Below, one piece after another: positions 38,578 through 47,422 of a DNA stretch of 64,000 nt. Position 1 is the stretch's first letter, and each line of letters opens with the position of its first letter. Position numbers and translations under genes: made by a program. The notes under the pieces are model-generated. The model had not been told where the DNA came from, searched no databases, and worked only from the letters and a program-made list of their open reading frames with translations. The DNA is taken from positions 122,080 to 186,079 of the forward strand of contig NZ_JABFFR010000002.1 in assembly GCF_013423485.1 (NCBI RefSeq), in the 5' to 3' direction. Origin of the DNA: Azospirillum oleiclasticum (GTDB lineage: Bacteria; Pseudomonadota; Alphaproteobacteria; Azospirillales; Azospirillaceae).

Positions 38578-40062
38578 TCACGGCGCCATGAACACGCTGG
38601 GGTGGCGGCCGATCTCGCCGGTGGCGGTGTTCTCGGCGGTCACCGTCACCTCGGTGGAACCGCTCTTCGCGGCGGCGGCGGGCAGGCGGGCGAAGACGCG
38701 GTAGGTGGCGACGCTGTCGGGCTCCGCGCTCAGTGTCAGGAACGGCCCGCGTCCGTCGAGCTGGGCGGTGGACAGCTCGGCTCCCGGCAGACCGGCGATG
38801 GTCAGGCGGTAGGTCGCCGCCTGATGGGTCTTGTTGAGGATCTTGACCGTGTAGGCGTTCTGGACCTCGCCGCTCGCCAGCGTCACGTACAGCGGTGCGC
38901 GGTCGCGCAGCACCGACACGTCCAGGCTGGGGCGCAGCCACAGGCTGCCGGCCATGATGCAGGCCACCGTCAGCATGATCAGCGAATAGATGATGGTGCG
39001 CGGGCGCAGGATGCGCACGCGGGCGCTGTGGCCCGCCTGCGTCGCGATCTGGTTGGACTGGGTGTCGAAGCGGATGAGGTCGCCGGGGTGGCCGGTCTGG
39101 CGCATTACCTCGTTGCAGGCGTCGATGCACAGGCCGCAGCCGATGCAGGAGATCTGCTGGCCCTTGCGGATGTCCGTGCCGGTGGGGCAGACGTACACGC
39201 ATTGCTTGCAGTCGATGCAGTCGCCGAAGCCCTGCGCCTTGCGCTCCGCCCAGCTCTGCGACTTGCGGGCCGGAGCGCGCGTCTCACCGCGCCACGCCTC
39301 GTAGGTGACGACGAAGCTGTCCTCGTCCAGCATGGCGGACTGGTAGCTGCGCCAGGGGCAGAGATAGATGCAGACCTGCTCCCGCGCCCAACCCGCCAGG
39401 AAGTAGGTGGAGGCGGTGAACAGCCCGATGAAGGCGAGCACGGTGGAGGACACCTCGCCCGACAGCATCTGGCCCAACAGGGTCGGCGCGTCGTTGAAGT
39501 AGAAGATCCAAGCGCCGCCGGTGAGCAGCGCTATCAGCAGCCACACCGCGTGTTTGGTGAGTTTCAGGCGCAGCTTGCGCAGGGAGAGAGGTGCCTTGTC
39601 CAGGCGGATGCGTTCGGTGCGGGCCCCCTCGATCTTGCGTTCGACCCACATGTACAGGTCGGTCCACACCGTCTGCGGGCAAGCATAGCCGCACCAGACA
39701 CGGCCGAACAGGGTGGACGCGAAGAAGATGCCGAGCGCCCCCAGGATCAGCAGCCCGGTGAGGTAATAGACCTCCTGCGGCCAGATCTCGATCCACAGGA
39801 AGTACGCGCGGCGTCCGACCATATCGACCAGCACCGCCTGGTCCGGAATGCCCGGCCCGCGGTCCCAGCGCAGCCACGGCGTGACGTAGTAAACGGCCAG
39901 CAGCACGGCCAGCGCCGCCCACTTGATTCGGCGCCAGGGGCCGGCAACGTCGGAGCAGTAGACCTTGGGCCGATGGACGAACAGGGAGCGCAGCGGCGGC
40001 GTCTCCTCGACATGGGAGACGTGCTCGTCTTGCGACGGAGGGACGGGGGTTATGACGGACAT
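38578..40062 (-). CDS. ccoG: Cytochrome c oxidase accessory protein CcoG (FixG/RdxA)
   Basis: 494 residues. Five to six membrane helices surround two ferredoxin-type 4Fe-4S motifs (CIDCKQCVYVCP and CIGCGLCIDACN) and the N-terminal WCGYACPQTVW. The C-terminal 120 residues form a periplasmic Ig-like domain. It reduces copper for assembly of the cbb3 oxidase and is usually near ccoNOQP, which is not in this window. Expression is typically under FNR/FixK control; I see no clear FNR box before the ATG at 40060-40062. Confidence 0.93.
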   Translation of the reverse strand: MSVITPVPPSQDEHVSHVEETPPLRSLFVHRPKVYCSDVAGPWRRIKWAALAVLLAVYYVTPWLRWDRGPGIPDQAVLVDMVGRRAYFLWIEIWPQEVYYLTGLLILGALGIFFASTLFGRVWCGYACPQTVWTDLYMWVERKIEGARTERIRLDKAPLSLRKLRLKLTKHAVWLLIALLTGGAWIFYFNDAPTLLGQMLSGEVSSTVLAFIGLFTASTYFLAGWAREQVCIYLCPWRSYQSAMLDEDSFVVTYEAWRGETRAPARKSQSWAERKAQGFGDCIDCKQCVYVCPTGTDIRKGQQISCIGCGLCIDACNEVMRQTGHPGDLIRFDTQSNQIATQAGHSARVRILRPRTIIYSLIMLTVACIMAGSLWLRPSLDVSVLRDRAPLYVTLASGEVQNAYTVKILNKTHQAATYRLTIAGLPGAELSTAQLDGRGPFLTLSAEPDSVATYRVFARLPAAAAKSGSTEVTVTAENTATGEIGRHPSVFMAP

Positions 40063-40168
40063 GGCGGCCTCGCACCACGGATGCTGACCGCCCAGGGTTA
40101 CGACCGTCGGGGCGGCCTCGTCTGTGATGTGGTCACAGTGCGGGTCGCCCGTTACGGGGGTGCGACGT

Positions 40169-40714
40169 TCAGACACCCTGCAGCCCGGCGATACCGGCGT
40201 CGTAGGCCGCGTCGAAGGCCGCTTCCAGGCCCGCGTGGGTGCCGCGGATGCGGTCGACCACCGCCTTGGCCCAGTCGAAATACTCGCGCTTGCGCGCCTG
40301 GGTCCAATTGGCGGGCGGGCTGGCGGCCATGGAGCGCAGGTTGCTGGTCTTGTCGGCCAGCTTGACCAGCTTGGCCGCGTGCGACTTCGTCGCGGCGCCG
40401 TCGATCTGGCGCTGTTTGCGTTCGGCCTTGCTCAGGCGCTTGTCGTCCGTCACCTCCGCCACCACGGCGGCGACTTCGGCGCCGAAGGCGCGCTCCAGCT
40501 CCTCCCGCGTCGCGTCGGTGTCCTCCAGCGTGTCGTGGAGCAGGGCGGCCAGGATGGCCACGCGGTCCTTCCCCTCCGTCGCTTCGGCGACCAGCCGCGC
40601 CACCTCGGCCAGATGGTTGACGTAGGGTTCGGCGCGCACGCCCTTGCGGCGCTGGTCGGTGTGCTTGTGGGCGGCGAAATCGAGCGCGCGGGCGAAGTCC
40701 ACGAGTGCGTTCAT
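40169..40714 (-). CDS. MESH1-like (p)ppGpp hydrolase (HD domain)
   Basis: 181 residues, a stand-alone HD hydrolase with no synthetase, TGS or ACT domain. The metal and catalytic residues of human MESH1 are all matched: His34 (YVNHLAEVA), His60-Asp61 and Glu64-Asp65 (LLHDTLEDTD), and Asn125 (LADKTSNL). EVTDDKRLSKAERK is also close to MESH1. It should remove the 3' diphosphate of ppGpp; some relatives act on NADPH. The ATG is at 40712-40714. It lies between ccoG and the VWA gene on the opposite strand from the latter. Confidence 0.87.
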   Translation of the reverse strand: MNALVDFARALDFAAHKHTDQRRKGVRAEPYVNHLAEVARLVAEATEGKDRVAILAALLHDTLEDTDATREELERAFGAEVAAVVAEVTDDKRLSKAERKQRQIDGAATKSHAAKLVKLADKTSNLRSMAASPPANWTQARKREYFDWAKAVVDRIRGTHAGLEAAFDAAYDAGIAGLQGV

Positions 40715-40765
40715 GACAGGCTTCCTTTCGACGCGCTATCATGCCGCATCCAGCGGGGCAGGACC

Positions 40766-41959
40766 ATGTTCACGACCTTCTTCTTCGAGCTGCGGCAGGC
40801 GGGCGTTCCGGTCTCGCTGAAGGAATACCTGACGCTGATGGAGGCGATGAAACGCGGGCTGGCCGACTTCCGCGTGGAGGATTTCTATTACCTCAGCCGC
40901 TCCTGCCTGGTGAAGGACGAGCGCAACATCGACCGGTTCGACCGCGTGTTCGGCCGCGTCTTCAAGGGCGTGGTGACGGAGGGCGAGGGCGGGGCGGACG
41001 CCATCCCCGTGGTGGACCTGCCCGAGGAATGGCTGCGCAAGCTGGCCGAGCGCGTGCTGACCGAGGAGGAGAAGGCGCAGATCAAGGCCCTCGGCGGCTG
41101 GGAGAAGCTGATGGAGACGCTGGCCCAGCGGCTGCGCGAGCAGCAGGGGCGGCACCAGGGCGGCTCCAAATGGATCGGCACCGCCGGCACCTCGCCCTTC
41201 GGCGCCTACGGCTACAACCCGGAAGGGGTGCGCATCGGACAGGACGGCTCCCGCAACCGCCGCGCCGTCAAGGTCTGGGACAAGCGGGAGTTCCGGAACC
41301 TCGACGATACGGTGGAGCTGGGCACCCGCAACATCAAGGTGGCGCTGCGCCGCCTGCGCCGTTTCGCCCGCACTGGCGCGGCGCAGGAGCTGGACCTGCC
41401 CGGAACCATCAAGGCCACCGCCAGCAACGCCGGCTACCTCGACCTGAAGCTGGTGCCGGAGCGGCACAACGCGGTGAAGGTGCTGCTGCTGCTCGACATC
41501 GGCGGCAGCATGGACGACCACATCCGTCTGTGCGAGGAGCTGTTCTCCGCCGTCCGCACGGAGTTCAAGCATCTGGAGCATGTGTACTTCCACAACTGCG
41601 TCTATGAGAGCGTGTGGAAGGACAACCGCCGCCGTTTCGAGGAGCGGATCCCGACCTGGGACGTGATGAACACCTACGCCGGCGACTACAAGCTGGTGAT
41701 CGTCGGCGACGCCTCCATGAGCCCTTACGAGATCACGCACGCCGGCGGCAGTGTCGAGCATTGGAACGAGGAGGCGGGGCAGACCTGGCTGATGCGGCTG
41801 CTCGCCCATTACCCCAAGGCTGTCTGGCTCAACCCGAGCGCCACCCGCTATTGGGATTACAGCACCTCCACCCGCATCCTGCAGCGGCTGATGGGCGGGC
41901 GCATGTACCCGCTGACCATCGAGGGGCTGGACGCGGCGATGCGGGAGCTGGTGCGGTAG
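40766..41959 (+). CDS. VWA-domain protein, CoxE-like partner of MoxR
   Basis: 397 residues. The N-terminal half (about 1-190) is helical and charged; the VWA domain follows from about 230. The metal-site loop reads LLLLDIGGSMDDH, so the usual DxSxS has Gly for the first Ser, a feature common in this subfamily. GDYKLVIVGDASMSPYEI and WLNPSATRYWDYS are further conserved blocks. Together with the MoxR ATPase at 37710 it probably forms a chaperone pair for a metal or multi-subunit enzyme; the client is unknown. Confidence 0.88.
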   Translation: MFTTFFFELRQAGVPVSLKEYLTLMEAMKRGLADFRVEDFYYLSRSCLVKDERNIDRFDRVFGRVFKGVVTEGEGGADAIPVVDLPEEWLRKLAERVLTEEEKAQIKALGGWEKLMETLAQRLREQQGRHQGGSKWIGTAGTSPFGAYGYNPEGVRIGQDGSRNRRAVKVWDKREFRNLDDTVELGTRNIKVALRRLRRFARTGAAQELDLPGTIKATASNAGYLDLKLVPERHNAVKVLLLLDIGGSMDDHIRLCEELFSAVRTEFKHLEHVYFHNCVYESVWKDNRRRFEERIPTWDVMNTYAGDYKLVIVGDASMSPYEITHAGGSVEHWNEEAGQTWLMRLLAHYPKAVWLNPSATRYWDYSTSTRILQRLMGGRMYPLTIEGLDAAMRELVR

Positions 41960-42032
41960 GCCGGCAGTTCCGGCTTTGACGCGACCGCGGAACCGTGTAG
42001 CGTCCGCCCGCCCCGACGGAGCCTTGTCCAGC

Positions 42033-43475
42033 ATGCCTGACGCCATCCCCATCACGGTCGCCCCCTGCGACGGCATCGGCCCGGAGGTCATGGACGCCGT
42101 GCTGGGCGTGCTGGACGCGGCCGGCGCGCGGCTGTCGGTGGAGCGGATCGAGGCGGGGGAGGCGGCCTACCGCAAGGGGCATACGGGCGGCATCGACCCG
42201 GCGGCCTGGGAGTCGGTGCGGCGCACCGGCGTGCTGCTGAAGGGGCCGGTCACCACGCCGCAGGGGCAGGGCTTCCGGTCGCTGAACGTGACGGCGCGCA
42301 CGACGCTGGGGCTGTTCGCCAACGTGCGGCCCTGCGTGTCCTATCATCCGTACGTGCGTACGCGCCACCCGCGCATGGACGTGGTGATCATCCGCGAGAA
42401 CGAGGAGGACCTGTACGCCGGGATCGAGCACCGCCAGACCGACGACGTGATCCAGTCGGTCAAGCTGATCTCCCGGCCGGGGTCGGAGCGCATCGTCCGG
42501 TACGCCTTCGAGTACGCGCGGGCCAACCACCGGAACAAGGTGACGGCCTTCGTCAAAGACAACATCATGAAGCTGACGGACGGCCTGTTCCTGCGCATCT
42601 TCCAGGAGGTGGCGGGGGAGTATCCGGAGATCAAGGCCGATCATCTGATCGTGGACATCGGCGCCGCCCGGCTGGCCGACCAGCCGGAACGGTTCGACGT
42701 GATCGTCACGCTGAACCTGTACGGCGACATCGTGTCGGACATCGCGGCGCAGATCACCGGCTCCGTCGGGCTGGCCGGCTCCGCCAACATCGGCGATGGC
42801 TGCGCCATGTTCGAGGCGATCCACGGCTCCGCCCCGATGATCGCGGGGCAGGGCATCGCCAACCCGTCCGGCCTGCTGATGGCCGGGGTGATGATGCTGG
42901 TGCATGTGGGGCAGGGCGACGTGGCCGCGCGGGTGCACAACGCTTGGCTCAAGACCATCGAGGACGGCGTGCACACGGTGGACATCTTCTCCCGCGGGGT
43001 CAGCCGCTACCGGGTGGGGACCGGCGCCTTCGCCGCCGCCGTGGTGGAGCGGCTTGGGGAGGTGCCGGCGACGCTGCCCAGCGTCGGGTACGAGAGCAAC
43101 GCGCCAACCTTCTGGCGCGGCATCCGCATCGGCGAGCGCCAGCCGGCCGTGAAGACGCTGGTCGGGGTCGATGTCTTCATCCACTGGTCCGGCGGACCGC
43201 CGGCCGAGCTGGGCGGGCTGCTGGCGCCGCTGTCCACGCCGGCCCTCAACCTGTCCGCCATTTCCAACCGCAGCCAGAAGGTCTGGCCGGACGGCAACAC
43301 CGGTGCCTTCTGCACCGACCATTGGCGCTGCCGTTTCCTGGCGCGCGAGGGTGGAGAGGCGACGCACGCCGACATCGTCGAGCTTCTGGGGCGGATCGGG
43401 GCGGCCGGGCTGGACTTCATCCAGACCGAGAACCTGTGCAATTTCGACGGCAAGTCCGGCTTTTCCGCCGCATGA
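42033..43475 (+). CDS. Isocitrate dehydrogenase, long (Thermus/Rickettsia-type)
   Basis: 480 residues. The decarboxylating-dehydrogenase core (about 1-335) has the start CDGIGPEVMDAV, the isocitrate-binding RTTLGLFANVRP, the catalytic YxxD/K region in AFVKDNIMKLTDG, and the cofactor block AIHGSAPMIAGQGIANPSGL. The C-terminal 130 residues, absent from short IDHs, form the extra domain of this subfamily (VDVFIHWSGGPPAELGG). It oxidises isocitrate to 2-oxoglutarate; NAD or NADP preference cannot be read safely. A second, unrelated IDH lies 1.7 kb away. Confidence 0.85.
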   Translation: MPDAIPITVAPCDGIGPEVMDAVLGVLDAAGARLSVERIEAGEAAYRKGHTGGIDPAAWESVRRTGVLLKGPVTTPQGQGFRSLNVTARTTLGLFANVRPCVSYHPYVRTRHPRMDVVIIRENEEDLYAGIEHRQTDDVIQSVKLISRPGSERIVRYAFEYARANHRNKVTAFVKDNIMKLTDGLFLRIFQEVAGEYPEIKADHLIVDIGAARLADQPERFDVIVTLNLYGDIVSDIAAQITGSVGLAGSANIGDGCAMFEAIHGSAPMIAGQGIANPSGLLMAGVMMLVHVGQGDVAARVHNAWLKTIEDGVHTVDIFSRGVSRYRVGTGAFAAAVVERLGEVPATLPSVGYESNAPTFWRGIRIGERQPAVKTLVGVDVFIHWSGGPPAELGGLLAPLSTPALNLSAISNRSQKVWPDGNTGAFCTDHWRCRFLAREGGEATHADIVELLGRIGAAGLDFIQTENLCNFDGKSGFSAA

Positions 43476-43939
43476 ACGCGCCCCCGCGACCCCATCCTTG
43501 TCACACGGATTTTTACAGCCATGGTCAGGCTTCGCATGCATACTATCCAGTCCACGTAGGAGCGTGCGGCTGGTCGCCGCACCGCGCGCCATGCGTGTGT
43601 ATTTCGGAAATCGGACGCGGCGCCGCTGTGGCGACGGAGTGTCGCGCCGTCTTGGGAATCCTCGCGGGATTCCAAAGAGTTACTTCGGGCGATTCCGATT
43701 GGCTCGGATCGGCATCGAAGCGGATGTTTCACCGAACGCATGATGCGCGTGGCGGAGTCGAGTGATACTGCCACTTTTGCACAGGTTTGTTGTCTGAACC
43801 CCCTACCACCCTAGGCGTTTATCTGGTAGCTTCCTTTGAGGCCGGCACAAAATGTTGCGCTTTATGGAAAACGGCGGATTCGCCGGGGGGCATAAGCACC
43901 GGCCTGGGGAACGGGGAACCGGACCAGTGGAGACAGGGA
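43476..43939. other. Intergenic region before gcrA with a cluster of GANTC sites
   Basis: 464 bases without a convincing gene. Five GANTC sites stand at 43656, 43668, 43691, 43755 and 43876, where about one would be expected by base composition. The first two lie in the arms of an inverted repeat, GGAATCC-TCGCG-GGATTCC (43655-43673). It probably contains the gcrA promoter and its cell-cycle control sites. I could not place -35/-10 boxes with confidence. Confidence 0.6.
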
Positions 43940-44302
43940 ATGAGTTGGACGGACGAGCGGGTTCAGCGACTGAAGGAACTTTGGTCACAAGGGCTGAGCG
44001 CGAGCGAAATCGCCGATGCCCTGGGTGACATCAGCAGGAACGCGGTGATCGGCAAGGCACACCGCCTTGGTCTGTCCGGCCGGCCGTCGCCCATCAAGAA
44101 GAAGCCCTCGCGGGGCGCGACCATTCTGAATCTGACCGAGCGCATGTGCAAATGGCCGGTTGGCGATCCAAAGCACCAGGATTTCCATTTCTGTGGCAAG
44201 CCGGCCCTCGCCGGGCTCCCTTATTGCGCGGAGCATGCGGCGGTGGCCTATCAACCGAACAACAAAAAGCGGGACGAGGATCGTTCGGTCGGCGCCGCCT
44301 GA
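43940..44302 (+). CDS. gcrA: GcrA cell-cycle regulator
   Basis: 120 residues. The N-terminal 45 residues (SWTDERVQRLKELWSQGLSA, then ISRNAVIGKAHRLGL) are the DNA-binding domain that recognises methylated GANTC. The C-terminus (CKWPVGDPKHQDFHFCGKP and LPYCAEH) is the part that binds RNA polymerase sigma-70 region 2, with conserved Cys. GcrA activates genes whose promoters carry CcrM-methylated GANTC. The ATG at 43940 follows GAGACAGGGA. The upstream region has several such sites. Confidence 0.95.
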   Translation: MSWTDERVQRLKELWSQGLSASEIADALGDISRNAVIGKAHRLGLSGRPSPIKKKPSRGATILNLTERMCKWPVGDPKHQDFHFCGKPALAGLPYCAEHAAVAYQPNNKKRDEDRSVGAA

Positions 44303-44342
44303 CCGGATCGACGGATCACGCAACATATGGCGAATGGGGGCT

Positions 44343-44361
44343 CGGAGCCGGTCAGGCTCCG
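44343..44361. terminator. Short hairpin between gcrA and exoD
   Basis: Stem CGGAGCC/GGCTCCG with a 5-base loop in the gap between two convergent genes. There is no T-run on either side; it may serve as a weak bidirectional barrier. Confidence 0.3.
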
Positions 44362-44379
44362 GACCACCACATCCGGCGG

Positions 44380-45012
44380 TCAGGCGGTCGCCGTGACCAC
44401 CATCCAGTACCCGGCGGCGATCAGGCCGGCGGATACCGCGACGGCCAGCAGCGACAAAGCGACGCCCGCCGCGACAGCCAACCCGTCGCGCATGATCAGC
44501 CCCAAAGCGATGACCAACACCGCGATCCCCGGCACCGTGTTGCCAAAGGGGATGGGAAGGGCGATCAACACACCCATCACCAGCACCAGGAACCCGAGTG
44601 GGCGCAGCATGGCCGGCCGCGTCAGGGCGGCGTAACGCGGCGCCAGCCACCGCTCGATCCGGTCCATCACGGGTACGGCGCGCACCAGCATGCCGTGGAC
44701 CACACCGCTGCTCACACGCCGCCGCGACAGCCAGCCGGGCACATACAGCGCCTGCTGACCGGCGATCATCTGCAGCGACACCAACGCCAGCACCGTTCCG
44801 AACACCAGGCCGGCCGGCACGCCGGGGGTCGGCACGATGGCGGGAATGGACAGCAGAACCAGCAGAAATCCCGGCGCGCGCTCGCCCAGATGGTCGAGAA
44901 GTTCCCCGAACGTCACGTGGTCGGTCCGCAAGTGATCGCGGATCCGGTGCAAAAGGGCCGTCGCCGTGCCTGCCGGTGCCGCGGTCGCCCGGTCGCCCAA
45001 TCCTTCGGTCAT
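44380..45012 (-). CDS. ExoD-family membrane protein
   Basis: 210 residues. A cytoplasmic N-terminal helix region (VTFGELLDHLGERAPGFLLV) is followed by about five membrane helices (IPAIVPTPGVPAGLVFG and LPLGFLVLVMGVLIALPIP-like segments), the pattern of the ExoD family. ExoD affects exopolysaccharide production and nodule invasion in Sinorhizobium; the molecular function is unclear. A second ATG at 45021 is possible; the one at 45012 has GAGGG before it. Confidence 0.85.
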   Translation of the reverse strand: MTEGLGDRATAAPAGTATALLHRIRDHLRTDHVTFGELLDHLGERAPGFLLVLLSIPAIVPTPGVPAGLVFGTVLALVSLQMIAGQQALYVPGWLSRRRVSSGVVHGMLVRAVPVMDRIERWLAPRYAALTRPAMLRPLGFLVLVMGVLIALPIPFGNTVPGIAVLVIALGLIMRDGLAVAAGVALSLLAVAVSAGLIAAGYWMVVTATA

Positions 45013-45076
45013 CGCCCTCATCCGTGATTGCCGGATGTACAGGTGGTGCGATGGGGTCGGAAGGGAAAGGGGGAAC

Positions 45077-45109
45077 GAAAAAACCCCCTTCCCGCGGGTG
45101 GGAAGGGGG
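45077..45109 (-). terminator. Intrinsic terminator of icd
   Basis: A perfect 10-bp stem, CCCCCTTCCC/GGGAAGGGGG (45084-45093 with 45100-45109), with a 6-base loop. On the minus strand it is followed directly by TTTTTTC (45083-45077). It lies about 30 bases past the icd stop codon and is the clearest terminator in the window. Confidence 0.9.
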
Positions 45110-45140
45110 CTTGCGGTGCTTGGACTATGACCGGAGCGAA

Positions 45141-46364
45141 TCAGCCCCAGGCCGCCATCTTCTTCTTCAGGTTCTCGTCGAGCTTGTCGAGGAACTGGGT
45201 GGTGGTCAGCCACGGCTGCTGCGGGCCGATAAGGATGGCAAGGTCCTTGGTCATGTGACCGGACTCCACCGTCTCCACGCACACCTTCTCCAGCGTCTCG
45301 GCGAAGCGCACGACATCCGGCGTGTCGTCGAAGCGGCCGCGGTAGACGAGGCCCTGCGTCCAGGCGTAGATCGACGCGATCGGGTTGGTGGAGGTCTCCT
45401 TGCCCTTCTGGTGCTCGCGGTAGTGGCGGGTCACCGTGCCATGCGCGGCCTCCGCCTCGACCGTCCGGCCGTCGGGGGTGATCAGCACCGAGGTCATCAG
45501 GCCCAGCGAGCCGAAGCCCTGCGCCACCACGTCGGACTCCACGTCGCCGTCGTAGTTCTTGCAGGCCCACACGAAGCCGCCTTCCCACTTCAGCGCCGAG
45601 GCGACCATGTCGTCGATCAGGCGGTGCTCGTAGACGATGCCCTTCGCCTTGAACTTGTCGGCGTATTCGCTGTCGAAGATTTCCTGGAAGATGTCCTTGA
45701 AGCGCCCGTCATAGGCCTTCAGGATCGTGTTCTTCGTGGACAGATAGACCGAGTAGCCGCGGTCGAGCCCGTACAGGAACGAGGAATGGGCGAAGCCGGC
45801 GATCGAATCGTCCAGGTTGTACATGCCCATGGCCACGCCCGAGCCGGGGAAATCGAACACCTCGTGCTCGATCACCTGACCGCCTTCGGCCGCTTCCCAC
45901 TTGATCGTCAGCTTGCCCGGACCCGGCACCTTGAAGTCGGTCGCCTTGTACTGGTCGCCGAAGGCGTGGCGGCCGATGATGATCGGCTTCGTCCAGCCCG
46001 GCACGTAGCGCGGCACGTTCGAGCAGACGATGGGTTCGCGGAAGACGGTGCCGCCGATGATGTTGCGGATGGTGCCGTTCGGCGACTTCCACATCTTCTT
46101 CAGGTTGAATTCCTTGACGCGCGCCTCGTCCGGCGTGATCGTCGCGCACTTCACCCCGACGCCGTACTGCTTGATCGCGTTGGCCGCCTCGATGGTGATG
46201 CGGTCTTCCGTCGCGTCCCGGCTTTCGATCCCCAGGTCATAGTACTTCAGCTCGACGTCGAGGTACGGCAGGATCAGCTTGTCCTTGATGAACTGCCAGA
46301 TGATGCGCGTCATCTCGTCGCCGTCGAGTTCGACGACCGGATTGACAACCTTGATCTTGGTCAT
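45141..46364 (-). CDS. icd: NADP-dependent isocitrate dehydrogenase (eukaryotic-type dimer)
   Basis: 407 residues, subfamily II homodimer as in mitochondria and rhizobia. The N-terminus [19 protein letters not shown], the substrate-binding [19 protein letters not shown] and the NADPH block [16 protein letters not shown] are diagnostic. It makes 2-oxoglutarate and NADPH in the TCA cycle and supplies carbon skeletons for the glutamine synthetases. It is monocistronic, with a strong terminator at 45077-45109. Confidence 0.97.
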   Translation of the reverse strand: MTKIKVVNPVVELDGDEMTRIIWQFIKDKLILPYLDVELKYYDLGIESRDATEDRITIEAANAIKQYGVGVKCATITPDEARVKEFNLKKMWKSPNGTIRNIIGGTVFREPIVCSNVPRYVPGWTKPIIIGRHAFGDQYKATDFKVPGPGKLTIKWEAAEGGQVIEHEVFDFPGSGVAMGMYNLDDSIAGFAHSSFLYGLDRGYSVYLSTKNTILKAYDGRFKDIFQEIFDSEYADKFKAKGIVYEHRLIDDMVASALKWEGGFVWACKNYDGDVESDVVAQGFGSLGLMTSVLITPDGRTVEAEAAHGTVTRHYREHQKGKETSTNPIASIYAWTQGLVYRGRFDDTPDVVRFAETLEKVCVETVESGHMTKDLAILIGPQQPWLTTTQFLDKLDENLKKKMAAWG

Positions 46365-46573
46365 GGGTGCAAAATCTCCCCTTGGGGTAGGGCGTGGTCT
46401 TTATCTTGGGCGCCGGGCGCGCCATCCAACGGGCGTGTCCCTGTCTCCGGCCGCGCGAAAACACGCGCACCGGGGCGGAGGCTGACGGCCCATTCTATAG
46501 CACCGCGTCGCGGCCAAAAGGAAGCCGCGGCCTTATGCCCGAGGAGGAATGGCGCTTTGCCGCAGGCGGGGGC

Positions 46574-47158
46574 TCACAGCCACTTGGATGCGGGCGGCAA
46601 GGACGGTTCCGGCTCGGCCGCCAGCGCGTCGAACACGTCCTCCACGCGGTCCACGATCCGGAACAGGTTGCGGTGGCCGGGCTGGCAGAAGCCTTCCCCG
46701 ATCATGTGGTCGACGAGCCCGGCCAGCGGCGCCCAGTAGCCGCCCTCATCCACGATCACGATCGGCTTGTCGTGCAGGCGGAGCTGCTTCCAGGTCAAGA
46801 CCTCGAAGGTCTCGTCCAGCGTGCCCAGCCCGCCGGGCAGCACCACGAAGGCGTCGGACCGGTCGACCATCATCCGCTTGCGGGTGTGCATGCTGTCCAC
46901 CACGTGCAGCTCGGCCAGCGCGGTGTGCTCCACCTCCAGCACCTGGATGTGCTCGGGGATTATGCCGACCACGCGACCGCCCGCGGCGATGGCGGCGTCT
47001 GCCACGATGCCCATCAGCCCGACGCGTCCGCCGCCATACACCAGCTGCACGCCGCGCGACGCCAGACCGGTGCCGAGATCGTGGGCCGCCTTCTTGTAGC
47101 GGTCGGACACGCGGCTGGATGCGCCGCAATACACACACACCGAGTTCGGGAGGATCAT
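46574..47158 (-). CDS. LOG-family (TIGR00730) Rossmann-fold protein
   Basis: 194 residues. The phosphate-binding signature PGGLGTLDE and the upstream VYGGGRVGLMG are those of the cytokinin riboside 5'-monophosphate phosphoribohydrolase (LOG) family, while the N-terminus VCVYCGASS is typical of bacterial members. It probably hydrolyses a nucleoside monophosphate; cytokinin activation is known for several members and would matter in a plant-associated bacterium. The start ATG is at 47158; an in-frame ATG seven codons upstream cannot be excluded. Confidence 0.88.
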   Translation of the reverse strand: MILPNSVCVYCGASSRVSDRYKKAAHDLGTGLASRGVQLVYGGGRVGLMGIVADAAIAAGGRVVGIIPEHIQVLEVEHTALAELHVVDSMHTRKRMMVDRSDAFVVLPGGLGTLDETFEVLTWKQLRLHDKPIVIVDEGGYWAPLAGLVDHMIGEGFCQPGHRNLFRIVDRVEDVFDALAAEPEPSLPPASKWL

Positions 47159-47422
47159 ATCCCGTGCACCCTTCCACATCGTTGGGCCAAGCGGCCCGTT
47201 CAGCCCGCCGGGGTCGCAGCCGGTTACACCATCATCGTCGGCATCACAAGCCGGTCGCGCAAGGGGCGGAATGGGTTCGCACCCCAGCGGTCCCATCACC
47301 GTCAACCGCGGGGGAGGTCTGCGCGTTTTGGTGTTCATGCCACCGCTTCGCCGTTGATCCGGACGGCTTACGCCCTGATAATCGCATGACAATTCCAGCG
47401 TCCGGCAAAGGCCGGCTTTTCG

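Noticed and set aside
46494..46500. -10 box (TATAGA on the minus strand) for icd
   Set aside because: The -10 is good, but no acceptable -35 box lies 16-18 bases upstream, so no promoter is called.
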